Source of the DNA: Symsagittifera roscoffensis
Taxonomy: Eukaryota > Xenacoelomorpha > Acoela > Convolutidae
Assembly (NCBI RefSeq): GCF_963678635.1
Contig: NC_087062.1
Coordinates: 13,810,670 to 13,870,669, forward strand
Direction: 5' to 3'
DNA length: 60,000 bases
In this document: in pieces, positions 47,351 through 59,764 of the stretch
Position numbering within the stretch: the first letter of the stretch is position 1
Layout: each line of letters starts with the position of its first letter
Program-made: the position numbers and the translations under genes
Notes under the pieces: generated by a model
Database searches by the model: none
Told to the model about the DNA's origin: nothing
Seen by the model: only the letters and a program-made list of their open reading frames with translations

Positions 47351-49342
47351 ACGAGAAGTTTAGACAGACTCGTGGAGGGATATTATAGTGATGGTCCAAC
47401 AGGCTGGGCCCATGCAGATCAATGGATCGATCTCGCTAGGGAGAAAAGAGTTTTGTGAAATTGGTATATGTATATACCAACAAGTTTTCAGCCGTCATCG
47501 CTCATGTGCTACCTTTATCTTGTGGGAAGAAGAGAGATTTTAGGTGTTCAACAAAATTATCCCCCTAGAAGTTCTTCATAAGCAATAACGAAAAAAATGA
47601 TGAAAATCCTATTTGTTAGTTATTTAGACCTTGCCTTAAATTGAATTAGAAAAAGTTTCGCGGCAAAAAGAAGTTCTCTTTTCGCCAGTTATTTATATAT
47701 ATGAAATCCAAGCTTATCACCACGCGTTTTTTAACCCCCTTTTTCTCAACTCCCTCTCGTAAAACTCCAGAAGTAGTTAACCTAACTACAACTTAACATC
47801 GCTTTTATAACTATTGCCAGAATCAAAATGAAATTTACTTCAGAGGAACTCAAAAGCATAGCCTCGATAAACATCAAAGCTTGAGAAAATTTTTGTCAAA
47901 CAATTTCAAATTAAATGCAAGCAGCTATATACGGCTTACCCTTGTACAGAAACGACTTTGCCGGTAGCTAGATTTTGATATGAGCTTGAAAACTAATCTG
48001 ATAAGCATGATTCAATTTGAACACCAATAATGATTAGGATTTTCCGAAAATTGAAATTGATCTTGAAAATATAGATGTTAAAGATAAATGAAATGATGAA
48101 TTAAAATGATTTATGGAATGGAAACTTGTTTGGCTCAAAAACAAGATCTGATTTAAGTGTGTTTCAACTGTCGTCAATTTTAAACTAATTTTGTTTCTTC
48201 TAATTTTTGTCCTTTTTTTTTATTTGTCACTATACAATGCAAGGTCGTAAGCGTTTGCCAGCCTTTAGTCCCAATCTAGCATCCCACTAAAGGAGCAATC
48301 GTCCGAGATTAAACTGCTAGAGAGATCATTTTTCAAATGCAATTCAACACAGTGCGATTTGTACGTCTCCTAGAGGCTTCAAGGAGACATTTTCTCTCAA
48401 AAAAGTTGAAAACATAATTTTTATTAAAAAACAAAATTGAAACAATGAAGAAATAAGAAACTCAAGTTCTTCATAGCAGGAAAGAAAAGCAAATCAATTT
48501 ATCTTCGTAGAATTGCAATATATTTTGCATTTTTAAGGCTTCGTTACTTGCTTGTTTTTAAAGAAATACCGTCCACTCGAGGCGTTCTAGAAAAAGAGTT
48601 TTTGATGGGAGGCGTATTTTGCGATTACTTTCTATAAACTGGAATGCGAACCACTGAAAGATGACTATATTCCATAATGCTAGACCTCTAGAGCATCTGA
48701 TATTCTGGCCAATCCGGAATCTCGTCGTTTCCTTAGTGAGGGAGATTGGAATAAGATCCGCAGAAAGACAGAGCTAGTTAATTTTTGCAATTTTTTCTGA
48801 CTTTTTCATTGTGCGATTGCATACTATTTGTTTTTCGACCGCATTTCATTTTCGTCATGTTTCTTTTCTCTTAAAACCAGTGATCTTAATATATTATTTA
48901 CTAAAGCAAATTAGTGATTTATCTCGTACTTATGTTTAAAGTTGTTAAAACATTTTTAAAGAGTAATTTTGAGAGTTCCGTCAGCCAAACAAAAATTAAT
49001 TTTTCGGGCCCACGTATAATTTTAAGGCCGCTGAACAAATTTTTATTTCTGAATCTTTTTTTTTCACTGTCAAATTGTACAATTTTCCTGAAAATAGCTC
49101 GGCTACTTCAAAGGTTGAGGTTGCTAGAAAAACTGATAAAACCTATTCTGATAAAATTTTGTTTTTTTATTCTGTATTATCTTATGTGCAGAAATCAATT
49201 TTCCTCAATTTATTTTGAAATGTCTTGTGCGCTGCACAATTTTGTGTTCGCTTTTGGAAAATTAGGCAAAAAAAATCAGTTTAGTATGTAGACAATTTAT
49301 CCAACAATTTACAGACAAGACGGTAGTTCAGAGGATTTGGCC
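47351..49342. other. Non-coding or unrecognised stretch
   Basis: AT-rich, without recognised repeat modules or tRNA. The longest open frame of the window, 125 codons on the plus strand at 48914-49291, is rich in F, L, I and K, has no known domain and lies in low-complexity DNA; I do not call it a gene. Confidence 0.4.
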
Positions 49343-49530
49343 AAAATTGAATATTGAGACAATTCAGACAGTTCAAAATTGAATATTGAGACAATTCAGA
49401 TAATTCAAAATTGAATATGGAGACAACTCAAATTGAATACTGAGACAATTGAGACAACATTCAATTCAATTCAGTTCACACAATTCAGTTTAGGCAATAT
49501 GAATATTGAGACAATTGAGACCTTTTTTAA
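49343..49530 (+). repeat. 32-bp minisatellite
   Basis: Units AAAATTGAATATTGAGACAATTCAGACAGTTC start at 49343, 49375 and 49407 (exact 32-bp spacing), followed by shortened and diverged units up to about 49530. The core GAATATTGAGACAATT is found five or six times. A short frame across it is a by-product. Confidence 0.85.
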
Positions 49531-51234
49531 AATTGAATCTCTTCAATTAAAGCCAAGTTATAGTTTCAGCGCGACACAAACTGATCCGCGCGCTCTATAC
49601 ATTTTGTGCCGAATGAAAGTTCAGCAGAGCAAGTGATCCTAACTAGTCAATGAAGAACTAACTGAACAATCTCCCCCCTAAGTGACCTACCGTAGAATGT
49701 CCTCCTTGAAGCATATAAAAATTCAAAAAATTTATTTTGTATTAAGTACGCGTTTCGAACAAAAGCACAAATAATTTTTTTTTCGCAACGGTTTTGTGAG
49801 AATGCGTTTGAATAGTGTTAATGAGCTAAAATATTGCATTTTCTATCAATTTGCTCAATTTGCTTTGTTACTGATCTAAATTAACGTATTTTTGATCAAT
49901 TTGCTCCATTAAAACTGTTAATTTTGTATAAATCTAGGCTATATTCAAAGTTATTTTCTGAAAAATCCATATTTCCTTTTCCTCCATATCGATTTGTAGG
50001 GATAGTATATGGTTGATCCATTTCTTTCAAAATTTACAGAACACCAACCTCCGTCATCATCATTAACTTTTAAAACTTTCAAAAAAAAATTAAATAAAAT
50101 ATTATACAGTTTGTTTTTCGCTCAATACTTCTCAACTCACAAAGCGACAAAAACTTCACCATGAAAATGTATAATGATAATTTCCTTTTTCCTCAGTTTG
50201 TTCAAATTCGTTTAGGAACGAATCTATAAGATTGTTTAATTTTCTATTTGTTTTTATAAATGAAAAAAGGAAGTAACAGTTATTTTTAAACTCATCATTA
50301 TCTTTTTTACCTTTTTTTGTGCTAGCCGCCCGGGTATCTGGGAGTTGATTCATCACAATTTAATCTAAAAACGGCCCTTGTTAAATTGGGCTGACGGGGG
50401 CGCAGCAGGTAAAATAGATTTGATTAGAACATTGAGTGATTACTGAAAAATGCCGGCAGCTTTCAAGGGAGGTGCGTTTAATGGTCTGTCGCTCAGTTAC
50501 CGCAAGACGTTTCGCATAAGAGTTTGTTTTAATTTTCAATCATAATGATTATCTTTGTAGAGAAGCCGAACATACTTTTATCTTTCCCTATTTTAATTTA
50601 TTCGCCCTAGATACGAATTGATGAATTGGTATGTTTTCATTTACAATGTTATCTGTTTCCTGCTTAACCCAGACAGAACTCCTAAAAATATCCTAACAAA
50701 TCAAAGTGTAGATCATTTGAACTTGAACTGCATAATAACCTGCAATGATCGCATTACCATAGAGATATTCCCCAGTGATTTATAGCTATAGCCCCGCCAT
50801 CGGTTTTTTCAGGCAATGACCAAGGACGTTGCACAAATAACGTAAATCACTTTGTAAAACTTCTGGTCTGCTGATTCCAGTACCTCTGCCTCCCTAATGC
50901 AAGATTTTTGTCAAAAAATTCAATTTGAAAGAACTTGGAATGCATATCTAGCAAGAATCAAGTGTAGAAATTTTGTTGATGATATGTTCATACATTTATA
51001 TCTTCATCTTCTCACTTTTCTCCGTAGTTAATTAACTGTTGTAATAATTAGCTGTTAAAACCTCTTATTACTTACAGAAACTACCTGTACAAAGAAAAAT
51101 GGGTTGAAATCAATTTGATGCTGATAATGTAGCAAAAAGTAATAAGACTTGATTTGATTCAGCTATATTTGATTTAAATTGAAACAAAAACGTAGCTTAA
51201 GAAATCAATTTCAATCAAATCTAAATCAATTCAA
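49531..51234. other. Unrecognised stretch
   Basis: AT-rich. ATCAATTTGCTC-type words repeat around 49840-49910. A GC-richer patch at about 50325-50410 (CCGCCCGGGTATCTGGGAG, GACGGGGGCGCAGCAGG) stands out from its surroundings but matches nothing I can name. A 66-codon minus frame at 50156-50356 is lysine- and asparagine-rich and unassigned. Confidence 0.35.
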
Positions 51235-51958
51235 CCCTAGTCGATCAAGGGAGGTTATCTTGCAAGAATATTGGAAGAGAGAGGCTATCTTGCAAGAATC
51301 TTGCAAGAATCTTGCAAGAATCTTGCAAGATATCCATCCCAAAATTTCTGTCGAAAAAAAATAACAGAAACTAGGTGTAAGATCAAAAAAAAAACTGATT
51401 CTAGAAAGAAAACCCAAAGTTTTTCGAGTTGATCTGAAAAAAAAATTAACTGTTTTTCAAAATTATGATCTTGTCACTCTCACCAAAGTTTGTATAAGAA
51501 ACGTTTTCGCAGTTGTTAGTACCAATTTTGTTGGTTGTTCAACCTGCTTTTTACGCTTGCGCTTAGCAAGCGTTATCAAACCGGAAACAGAGTTAAGGGT
51601 AATTTGAGAGGTTAAGTTATAAGTAGTCGATCAAAACTTGAAGATAGCCGCCTATCACAAAAAAAAGTTTTTTAAAAAATGAAGCTTTCAGGGGGCAACC
51701 GCCTAGCGGGCTGTGAGCATGTATGCGTATCTCAGGTTGCTGCCTTCTTCCACGAACGCTACTTGGTTGTCTTTGCGTGTAAAGCCCAAAAAATGCATCT
51801 CTAAAGATCTTGCAAAAAAAGGTTATCTTTAGAGGAGGTTATCTTGCAAGATCTTGCGAGAATCTTGCAAGATCTTTTAAAGAGATGCATCCTCTTTAAA
51901 AGAATCTTGCGAGATTCTTGCAAAATCTTGCAAGATAACCTCCCTTGATCGACTAGGG
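51235..51958. mobile_element. 724-bp MITE with perfect 33-bp terminal inverted repeats
   Basis: The left terminus is 51235-51267 and the right terminus 51926-51958. CCCTAGTCGATCAAGGGAGG starts the left end and the right end is its exact reverse complement over all 33 bp. The flanks (AATTCAA on the left, CAGTCCA on the right) show no clear target duplication, so the superfamily is undecided. Inside, next to both ends, are tandem CTTGCAAGAAT words whose CTTGCAAG core is palindromic. No transposase frame is present, so it is non-autonomous. The 61- and 63-codon frames at the left end are by-products. Confidence 0.85.
51265..51332 (+). repeat. 11-bp CTTGCAAGAAT tandem run
   Basis: About four consecutive CTTGCAAGAAT units at 51290-51332, plus separate earlier ones from 51260. 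The matching right side (about 51838-51945) carries interspersed CTTGCAAGAT and CTTGCGAGA words in both orientations. The repeats are part of the MITE subterminal region, a place where transposases commonly bind. Confidence 0.8.
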
Positions 51959-53929
51959 CAGTCCATTGACGACTTTATGGTTTCATTTTCATACAGATTT
52001 AGGTAATTTATTATATTAGTTAGAGCCAATTTAGATAAATTTTTATCTTTTTTTTTTTCATTTTTACAGATTTGGTTACTGCTTATTTTCAGCTAATTTT
52101 CTCGACTTCCAACAATGAAAAAAAGCTGGCGAAAAAGGAAAAAGACAACATTTTGTGAAGATTGATTTTTTTGTGTAGATTGATTTTTTTGTGTAGATTT
52201 TTGGCCTGAAAAGAAATTTTGAGATTAACTAATAACTAAAAGTCTGCATTAAAAAGATTTGATCTAACTTAAGTGTTTCAATTATATATTCATGAGTTTG
52301 AAAAAACGTACAATGGATAAAGTTTTCTATGGTTTTCTTTTTCATCATAGAATTGCAAAAATCCCTTAGAATTGCAAAAGTCAAAATGGATTCCATTAAA
52401 CTCGACAGTTAACCGTGATTTTCGGCACACAAGCAATTGTTAAATTAAAACATTTTAGTTAGGATTTAACTACAATGCAAAAGTTCAATTAACTTGATTT
52501 ATATAAATATTTTAGGCAATAACATTGATTTTTTCTGCCGTAAAATCCGTTCGAACCAATTATAAATCAATGTACATCTAAATGGGCTACGGTAAATTGG
52601 TTTTTATATAATGTTTCATCTGTGTAAAAATGGATTCAAATCGATTTCAATATCAAGTTTGTCAGTCAGTGTGGGTATAGCTATAATTTACCTATTTTGA
52701 AAAGTGTCTAGCAAATGATAAAAATATACAAACAGACACATTTTAAGTGACATTTTTAGAGTGACATATTTGACGAAAAACACGTCAAGTGAAGACATAA
52801 TGGATCAATTGAGCAATAACCCCCCCTTCTTGCTTGGGGGGATAAAGCTCAATAGGTACTTGAGACATGTTTATAACCAGTTAAGAATTTGAGTGATATG
52901 AAAACATAAAACAGATTCCCCAACGATTGTGGAACGCCAAATTATAAGTGAAAAATAATCAATAAACTGAGGTATATTAAGCGACATTTTTCTGTCCTCA
53001 AAGGAGGAAAAATGTATTGCCGACAACGGTGTGTGATATTCAGAAGGCTAGAGCATCAACCCTGGTAAGTCGCATATTTCGATGAGGTAATGGTCACCCA
53101 AACAAAAATTTGCAAAAAAAAATTGTATAAAAATTGACTTTTCTCAAAATTTTTCTCGATACTCATATAAAAATAACTTAAGGCGGTGAATTGATTGCGT
53201 GCTACGAACATATCAGCTATCTACTAGTTTTTTCTGCTGTCTTTTTGTAGCGGTTAACCGTTTTTGCTTTTGCTTGTGGGGAACAAACCGAGAAAACTTG
53301 ATAATTAAAAATCATTTAGTTGATGCAAGTTTGTGATTAACGTTTTGTGCGATTTGAACCTGCAACATGAATCCAAACCTTGAAATAAAAGCAATCTTTG
53401 CATTCCGAGAACCTTAGAGCTGTATAGAAACGTGTGAAAAAATGTTAGCGCTATTTTTAGCTTATTTTCATTAATGTTTCTTATTTTTGCAATTTTGAGT
53501 GGTATTAAATGTGAAACTGATTATTAAGGCATATTTCGTCAGTTTGAGATAAACCCCAATGCGGTAAGTTTTTTTCCTAATATACCAACGAAGCAGTTCT
53601 TATTTGTCCCACATATTTCAACAACATAGTTTCTAGAAAAGGAAAGCTTCCCAAAACCACAAGCTTCCTTTTTGTTTCCGTTGGGATAATCGCATTTATC
53701 AAATATTTCTAAAAAAAGATAGTAAGGACAAATAAATGTTAAGCTTATAGCAACCATATATGAGGTTTTAAGATATAAGCTGCCTTCCGTGGTGTGCGTA
53801 AGGATCTTTTGAGGAAGGTGGCTATTTCAATTGTTTCAATTAGGCAATTTTGAAATTTTCGATCTTCAGAAACCCATGAATGTTTATATTTAAAAAAAAC
53901 TTGCCTCAAAGATGTTTTTTTTTTCTAAA
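51959..53929. other. Unrecognised stretch
   Basis: AT-rich with no recognised module. A small GC-rich hairpin, CCCCCC with GGGGGG around TTCTTGCTT, lies at about 52821-52841. A 72-codon minus frame at 53539-53757 is unassigned; no splice or coding evidence could be judged by eye. Confidence 0.35.
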
Positions 53930-54045
53930 AATAATTAAGTCCTTTTTGAGCTTTTTTGTAATGTTCGACCAAAAATCTTTTTGGAGCAGGCTACCCTCCC
54001 TCAAATAAGTGTAAGTTGGCGCCAAGGCGCCGTTGACAGTTTTAG
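53930..54045 (-). mobile_element. Possible diverged fragment of the C/59-kb MITE family
   Basis: On the minus strand it reads GGCGCCTTGGCGCCAACTTACACTTATTT and then TGGTCGAACATTACAAAAAAG. This parallels CGCCTTTGGCGCCGGTCTATGCTTATTTT and TTTTGGTCAAAAG in module C. Both ends are missing. The 70-codon frame here is not taken as a gene. Confidence 0.4.
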
Positions 54046-54993
54046 GGCTTGTCAGCCAGAAATTGTTGTCGTAAATTGAGTACATTTGCCGAACAACTTT
54101 AAGTCGGCACGCTTCCATCTCGGCACGCTACTGGTCACCTTTTGTAGCCATTTATCTGGTTAGAATGGAGAATCAGTCCTGGGCCTAGTCCGTATCTCTT
54201 ATTTCCTTATTCCATACTGAGTTATTGTGTTGAACGAAGCTATTTTTTACGACTCAAAGTTTTTTGCATCCCAGAACTTTCATGTGGTGACACTATTGCT
54301 GCAGAAATCTGTCTAGCTGTAGTAGACCAGAAGCTAGAGGTCAAGTGTGAGCTCGTCCTCACTCACTGTCACTGCCATGGCAAAGGGGCTCGACCACACG
54401 ATCTATAACACTCTCGAAGTGAACTCGCTAGGTGTCTCGCCACTATTAATCACAACTGTGTAGTCTCACAGGAAAACATTACCTAAACCATGTGACCTAA
54501 TGCTCATTGTTCCGACTTTTGAAGAGTGAAATATTCACGCTTAAAGCTTTTTTTTTAATTATGCTAAATTTTGATCATCGAAATGACACTTTTTAAAAAA
54601 ACTTTTTGTACCACATAGAAAATAACGTATCGCTGCGTTCAAATGTATTAAAAAATACTTCTTCTAAAATTGTTTTTAGGGGAGGGTTGTAAATTTTGCC
54701 AATTTAGCTAGCCCTTGAAATTTTTGTATTGCATTTTTTTCACTTCAAAATCTAAGAAAAATTGCATCCGTTTTTGCTCGTATTCCGTTTTTGCTCGTAT
54801 GTTGTAAATTTTGTATTGTTCTTCGTTTGACTGAGGAAAGCATTGAAAAGACTCACTGAAAACTTATTTTATCATTTATTCGTCTTACTCGATCTGATTT
54901 TTAAATTTCGTTTTTCCGCAAGTATTCATTTTTGTATGCGTTTCAAAATGTGTATGTTCCTGCTTGGGTCTTTTTAAAGGAGTCTATTATACT

Positions 54994-55206
54994 CAGGGGC
55001 GGATTTAGGGGGGGGGGGGGGCGGCGAAGCTTTCTTTTCTTCAGGGATTCGACCCCTGCCGACCCAAAGGGTCCCCCCTCTTAACTATTTTGAAATCACG
55101 GACCCTAAAATTAATTAGCTCGACCTAAAAAAAAGGTCGACAAAATTTCGAATTTTTTTTGGAAATCCGCCCCCCCCCCCTCGAGAAAGTCCTCGATCCG
55201 CCCCTG
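54994..55206. mobile_element. 213-bp hAT-type MITE with 8-bp target duplication
   Basis: The termini CAGGGGCGGAT and ATCCGCCCCTG are perfect 11-bp inverted repeats. They are bracketed by ATTATACT at 54986-54993 and 55207-55214, a perfect 8-bp target duplication. An 8-bp duplication is the hAT superfamily hallmark. The inside has a 14-G run near 55007-55020, TTCAGGGATTCGACCCCTG and a poly-C stretch. No transposase frame is present. Confidence 0.9.
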
Positions 55207-58195
55207 ATTATACTGTTTCTTTCTGGTGCGTAATCAATTTGGAAAGGTCTGTGATTTAAAAAACCCAACACCATCATTCCATAACAATTTTTGTGTATCA
55301 CTAAGTCTATGGAACTTCCTTACCTTCCTGTTTGACTATTTGTTCTCGACAGTTTCGGTAATTTTAAAAATAATCAGATAGGGATTCTTTGCGCGCATTT
55401 TTAACGTGAGTTTTCTATCGATCAAGAATAAAATCTCTGCTGAGGACTTGTTATCATCTTGCATTATAATGATGCCATCGTTGTCATGGATCCAATAAAT
55501 TAAAAGCCGAACTAAAATCGAAAAATTTTTGATTGTCGAAAGTTCATACTATTTTGTTCCGCTTGAACTATTGAAACACTGAAAACATTTTTTCGAGTAA
55601 AAAAGCCAACTTTCCCACCTATACTGTCTTTTCCTTGAGTTCCCCTTCGTGAAAGTTTGGTAGAATTAAGCATGGATTGTTTGAATTCATTTAGTTATGT
55701 TTTTGTACTAGCAAGAAACTATTGTTACTTTTTTAATGTCATCAGATAACCCTGTAACGAGTCTTTGTTTTTTAGCGATTTTTTCGTTAACGAAAACAAG
55801 AAAGTTTATCGCTACTTTAATTAAATACACAAGCCGGTGTCCATTTAAAAGGTAATTTTCATAAGCTTAAATTGCTCATAAAAATTGATGATTCAATTGA
55901 AATGATGCTTATTAACCCTCAGTCTAATTAAATTTTATATTGCTACACTTTGACAAAAAGGAAAAAGAAGAATGACAGGGGCTATCGGTTCATAATTTTT
56001 CGCACTGGTTTTATTTGGTTCAATTGATTTCTTTTTTCATTTTTTCTCCGCAAACAACCAAGAAAAAATAACCACTAATCAACGTTTCAATCAACGGATC
56101 AATAATAGTTTCGTTTTTTGATAACAAATATCGCAGCATACCTGGTATTGATTCTTTTTGAAATGGAATTTTTTTATAAAACCTGAGCTTGCGTCCAGAA
56201 ATTGAAAGTGCTCGTATAGTTTTAGTTAGTACAGGTACATTTATGTACGTTAATTTCATTTTATATCAGAGAACAGGAAAGAAAGACGTTTTTTTGTTTA
56301 AAACTTCTTTTGATATCGAATATCTCAGATATCGAAAAAAAGATATTTTATTCTGAATAATTGAAGTTTGGAGGTTCCTGAAGTTATATTTTTTTAAAAT
56401 TTAGTTTTTAAAAATTATTTTTAGGCGCCTCGTGAATATTGCAGGGTCTCTGCGCAAAAAAGTGTCACATACTTTTGCGTAATACATTGCATTCAGCTAT
56501 TTTGAGCCTCCCACGAACATGACAAGGTACCAAATCACATGACACTTGATTTTCACACATAAATCTATTTATTTTTTTAACTGTTCAACTGAGCCTCCTC
56601 GCAATTATTGCAAGGTTGCTCGGTCAGTAGAGATTTTTTCCCCTCTTAACTATTTTGAAATCACGGACCCTAAAATTAATAAGCTCGACCTAGAAAAAAA
56701 AGGTCGACAAAATTTCGATTTTTTTTTGGAAATCCGCCCCCCCTCGAGAAAATCCTCGATCCGCCCCTGATTATACTGTTTCTTTCTGGTGCGTAATCAG
56801 TTTGGAAAGGTCTGTGATTTAAAAAACCCAAAACCATCATTCCATAACAATTTTTGTGTATCAATAAGTCTATGGAAATTCCTTACTTTCCTGTTTGACG
56901 ATTTGTTCTCGACAGTTTCGGTAATTTTAAAAATAATCAGATAGGCATTCTTTGCGCGCATTTTTAACATGAGTTTTCTATCGGTCAAGAATAAAATCTC
57001 TATTGAGGACTTGTTATCATCTTGCATTATTATGATGCCATCATTGTCATGGATCCAATAAATTAAAAGCCGAACTAAAATCGAAAAATTTTTGATTGTC
57101 GAAAGTTCATACTATTTTGTTCCGCTTGAACTATTGAAACACTGAAAACATTTTTTCGAGTAAAAAAGCCAACTTTCCCACCTATACTGTCTTTTCCTTG
57201 AGTTCCCCTTCGTGAAAGTTTGGTAGAATTAAGCATGGATTGTTTGAATTCATTTAGTTACGTTTTTGTACTTGCAAGAAATTATTGTTACTTTTTTAAT
57301 GTTATCAGATAACCCTGTAACGAGCCTTTGTTTTTTAGCAATTTTTTCGTTAGCGAAAACAAGACAGTTTATCGCTACTTTAATTAAATACACAAGCTGG
57401 TGTCCGTTTAAAAGGTAATTTTCATAAGCTTAAATTGCTCATAAAAAAATGATGATTTAATTGAAATGATGCTTATTAATCCTCAGTCTAATTAAACTTT
57501 ATATTGCTACACTTTGACAAAAAGGAAAAAGAAGAATGAAAGGGGCTATCGATTCATAATTTTTCGCACTGGTTTTATTTGGTTCAATTGATTTTTTTTT
57601 TCATTTTTTCTCCGCAAACAACCAAAAAAAAACACTAATCAACGTTTCAATCAACGGATCAATAATTATTTCGTTTTTTGATAACAAATATCGCAGCATA
57701 CTAGTTTTGTTTCTTTTTGAAATGGAATTTTTTATAAAACCTGAGCTTGCGTGCAGAAATTGAAAGTGCTCGTATAGTTTTAGTTAGTACAGGTAGATTT
57801 ATGTACGTTAATTTCATTTTATATCAGAGAACAAGAAAGAAAGACGTTATTTTGGTTTAAAACTTTTTTGATAATTTTTTCCTCAGATATCGAAAAAAAG
57901 ATAGTTTATTCTGAATAATTGAAGTTTGGAGGTTCCTGAAGGTATATTTTTTTAAAATTTAGTTTTTAAAAATTATTTTGAGGCTCCTCTTGGATATTGC
58001 AAGGTCTCTGCGCAAAAAAGTATCACATACTTTTGCATAATACAACTCATTCAGCTATTTTGAGCCTCCCACGAACATGACAAGGTACCTAATCACATGA
58101 CACTTGATTTTCACACATAAATCCACCTATTTTTTTTAACTGTTCAACTGAGCCTCCTCGCAATTATTGCAAGGTTGCTCGGTCAGTAGAGATTT
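55075..58195. repeat. 1.56-kb tandem duplication
   Basis: Copy 1 is about 55075-56639 and copy 2 about 56640-58195, offset 1565 bp. The left boundary lies inside the hAT MITE, so copy 2 carries only the right ~130 bp of that MITE. Similarity is high but copy 2 has many substitutions and small indels. Each copy contains three related GAGCCTCC...GCAAGGT words near its end. Confidence 0.9.
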
Positions 58196-59045
58196 TTTTT
58201 CAATCTAGTGCTTCATCCGCTGATATAACAAAATAACTAATTATAAGCTAAAACATTTATGAAAACTGACACAACGTAGATTAAAAGTATGTCCAAAAAC
58301 AGTATGTGAAAAGAAAAATGAGGTTTTCACGTGAGTTTTTTCCATACCAAAGAAGATCAATTTGTTTTCATAACAAAGAAGATCAATTTTTGAACGTCCT
58401 GTAACTGCTGGAAGATATAATCTGCACTTATCACACGTTTAGTTTTTTGGTTTTCAATTGTTTTCCACATAAATACAAATTGGGTCCTTTTTTTCCACAT
58501 AAGGGACCCAATTTTTTTCAGTGGGTCATTTTTCCAGCATAATACAACGCCTTAATCTTTTTCTTCAGTGATTGTTTTACGTTTTTGGCTTCATATGAGA
58601 TGTACGCTTTTTCAGACGCTGTGTTATCCCTCTCGTGCTTTTGCTTGATATTCACATATCCTTTTATTGGGTTGCGAGCACTCAAGTACTAAAAATAATT
58701 TTTTGTTTCAATTTGTTGAAATGTTGCTTTTTGTGACAAGAACAGATACCAAATAGTTTCTTGCTCAGCACATTTTTGCCCTCCGCTTTGATTTCTGCTT
58801 TGTACCTTGGTAACATTTCTTTGGTAATTTTTCATTGTTTTGGGCTATAATGCCTTTTTCTTTTTGAAGAAAATCGAAATCCTTTTGTTTTTCAAGGTAT
58901 AGACATATCCAATTTCCGACTGAACGTTTTTGTCCTCTTAATTTGCTTTCAAACTCAAACTGTAAGTTGTATATTTTACCGTTTTGAACAATTTTTGCAC
59001 ATATCTAAGATATTTTTTCACTTTCAGCCAAAACGTACTGAAAAC
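58196..59045. other. Unrecognised stretch with small repeats
   Basis: AT-rich. ACAAAGAAGATCAATTT-type sequence is duplicated at about 58347-58394. A perfect 11-bp hairpin (AAATTGGGTCC with GGACCCAATTT) is at 58477-58514, together with a duplicated TTTTCCACATAA. No gene was recognised. Confidence 0.4.
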
Positions 59046-59363
59046 TAAGGGCGGAATTGGGGAGGCGGGGTAGGACACATACTACATACTACTTCTCAGA
59101 GATTCGTAGTTTTTCGGTCCCCCCTTTGATTTTTCTTTCTCACATTCAATTTAGGCCGGCCAACCCTAAAAATTTTCTTGAGGCGCCATCGATGCCAATA
59201 TATACTAATTTAGAAGGGGAGAGTGCGCCGAACATACGCAGTTTTTGTTTGTCAAAATTTTCTGAAAATTGCCAAAAATGACTTTTTTGACATAGTTTTT
59301 GAAATTTTAGAAATTTTGTTGAAAATTTGCCCCCTCCCAGCAAAAATCCCAGATTCGCCCCTG
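59046..59363. mobile_element. hAT-like MITE related to module C
   Basis: The ends read TAAGGGCGGAATTGGGG and CCCAGATTCGCCCCTG, a decayed form of the CAGGGGCGGAT terminus. No target duplication is visible (CTGAAAAC against CGGAATCA). Inside are GAGGCGCCATCGATGCC, ACGCAGTTTTTG and TTTCTGAAAATTGCCAAAAATGAC, which parallel the inverted module C tail at 44.3 kb. The two short opposing frames here are by-products. Confidence 0.7.
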
Positions 59364-59764
59364 CGGAATCAATCCAAATAGAACTTGTCACACTCCAATT
59401 GGCCCTAACTTTTAGTTAAACATATATAAATTAAATCATAAAGAGCTTGAGCGCTTTTCCACTTTCCTCTTCTTTGAATTTTTTTGAAACTTAATATATG
59501 GAAGTCAATTATAATATATTGCTTCTCATGTTATAATCTGCGTTGAATTGAAATGTGTCAGCATGAACAGGTGAACAAGTTTTTACACCATTTTTTAAAG
59601 CGAAATGCCGTATGAACAGTGTTTGAACAGCTTTATGTTGTAATTTTAGTAGAAGGCGGGAAACTGGAAAAGAACCAGAGCTTTCAAAAAATTGAATTTG
59701 TCCATGGTGAAGAGGAGATATTTTTCAATTTTTTTTGAACAACTTTTTAGCAAAAAAACCGAAT
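59364..59764. other. Unrecognised stretch
   Basis: AT-rich sequence between the MITE and the B relic. Nothing recognised. Confidence 0.3.

Noticed and set aside
48914-49291. 125-codon plus-strand open frame, the longest in the window
   Set aside because: Composition is that of AT-rich DNA (F, L, I, K, N), no domain is recognisable, and it has no conserved neighbour.
50325-50410. GC-rich patch as promoter or CpG island
   Set aside because: Under 100 bp, without any adjacent gene or recognisable core promoter element.
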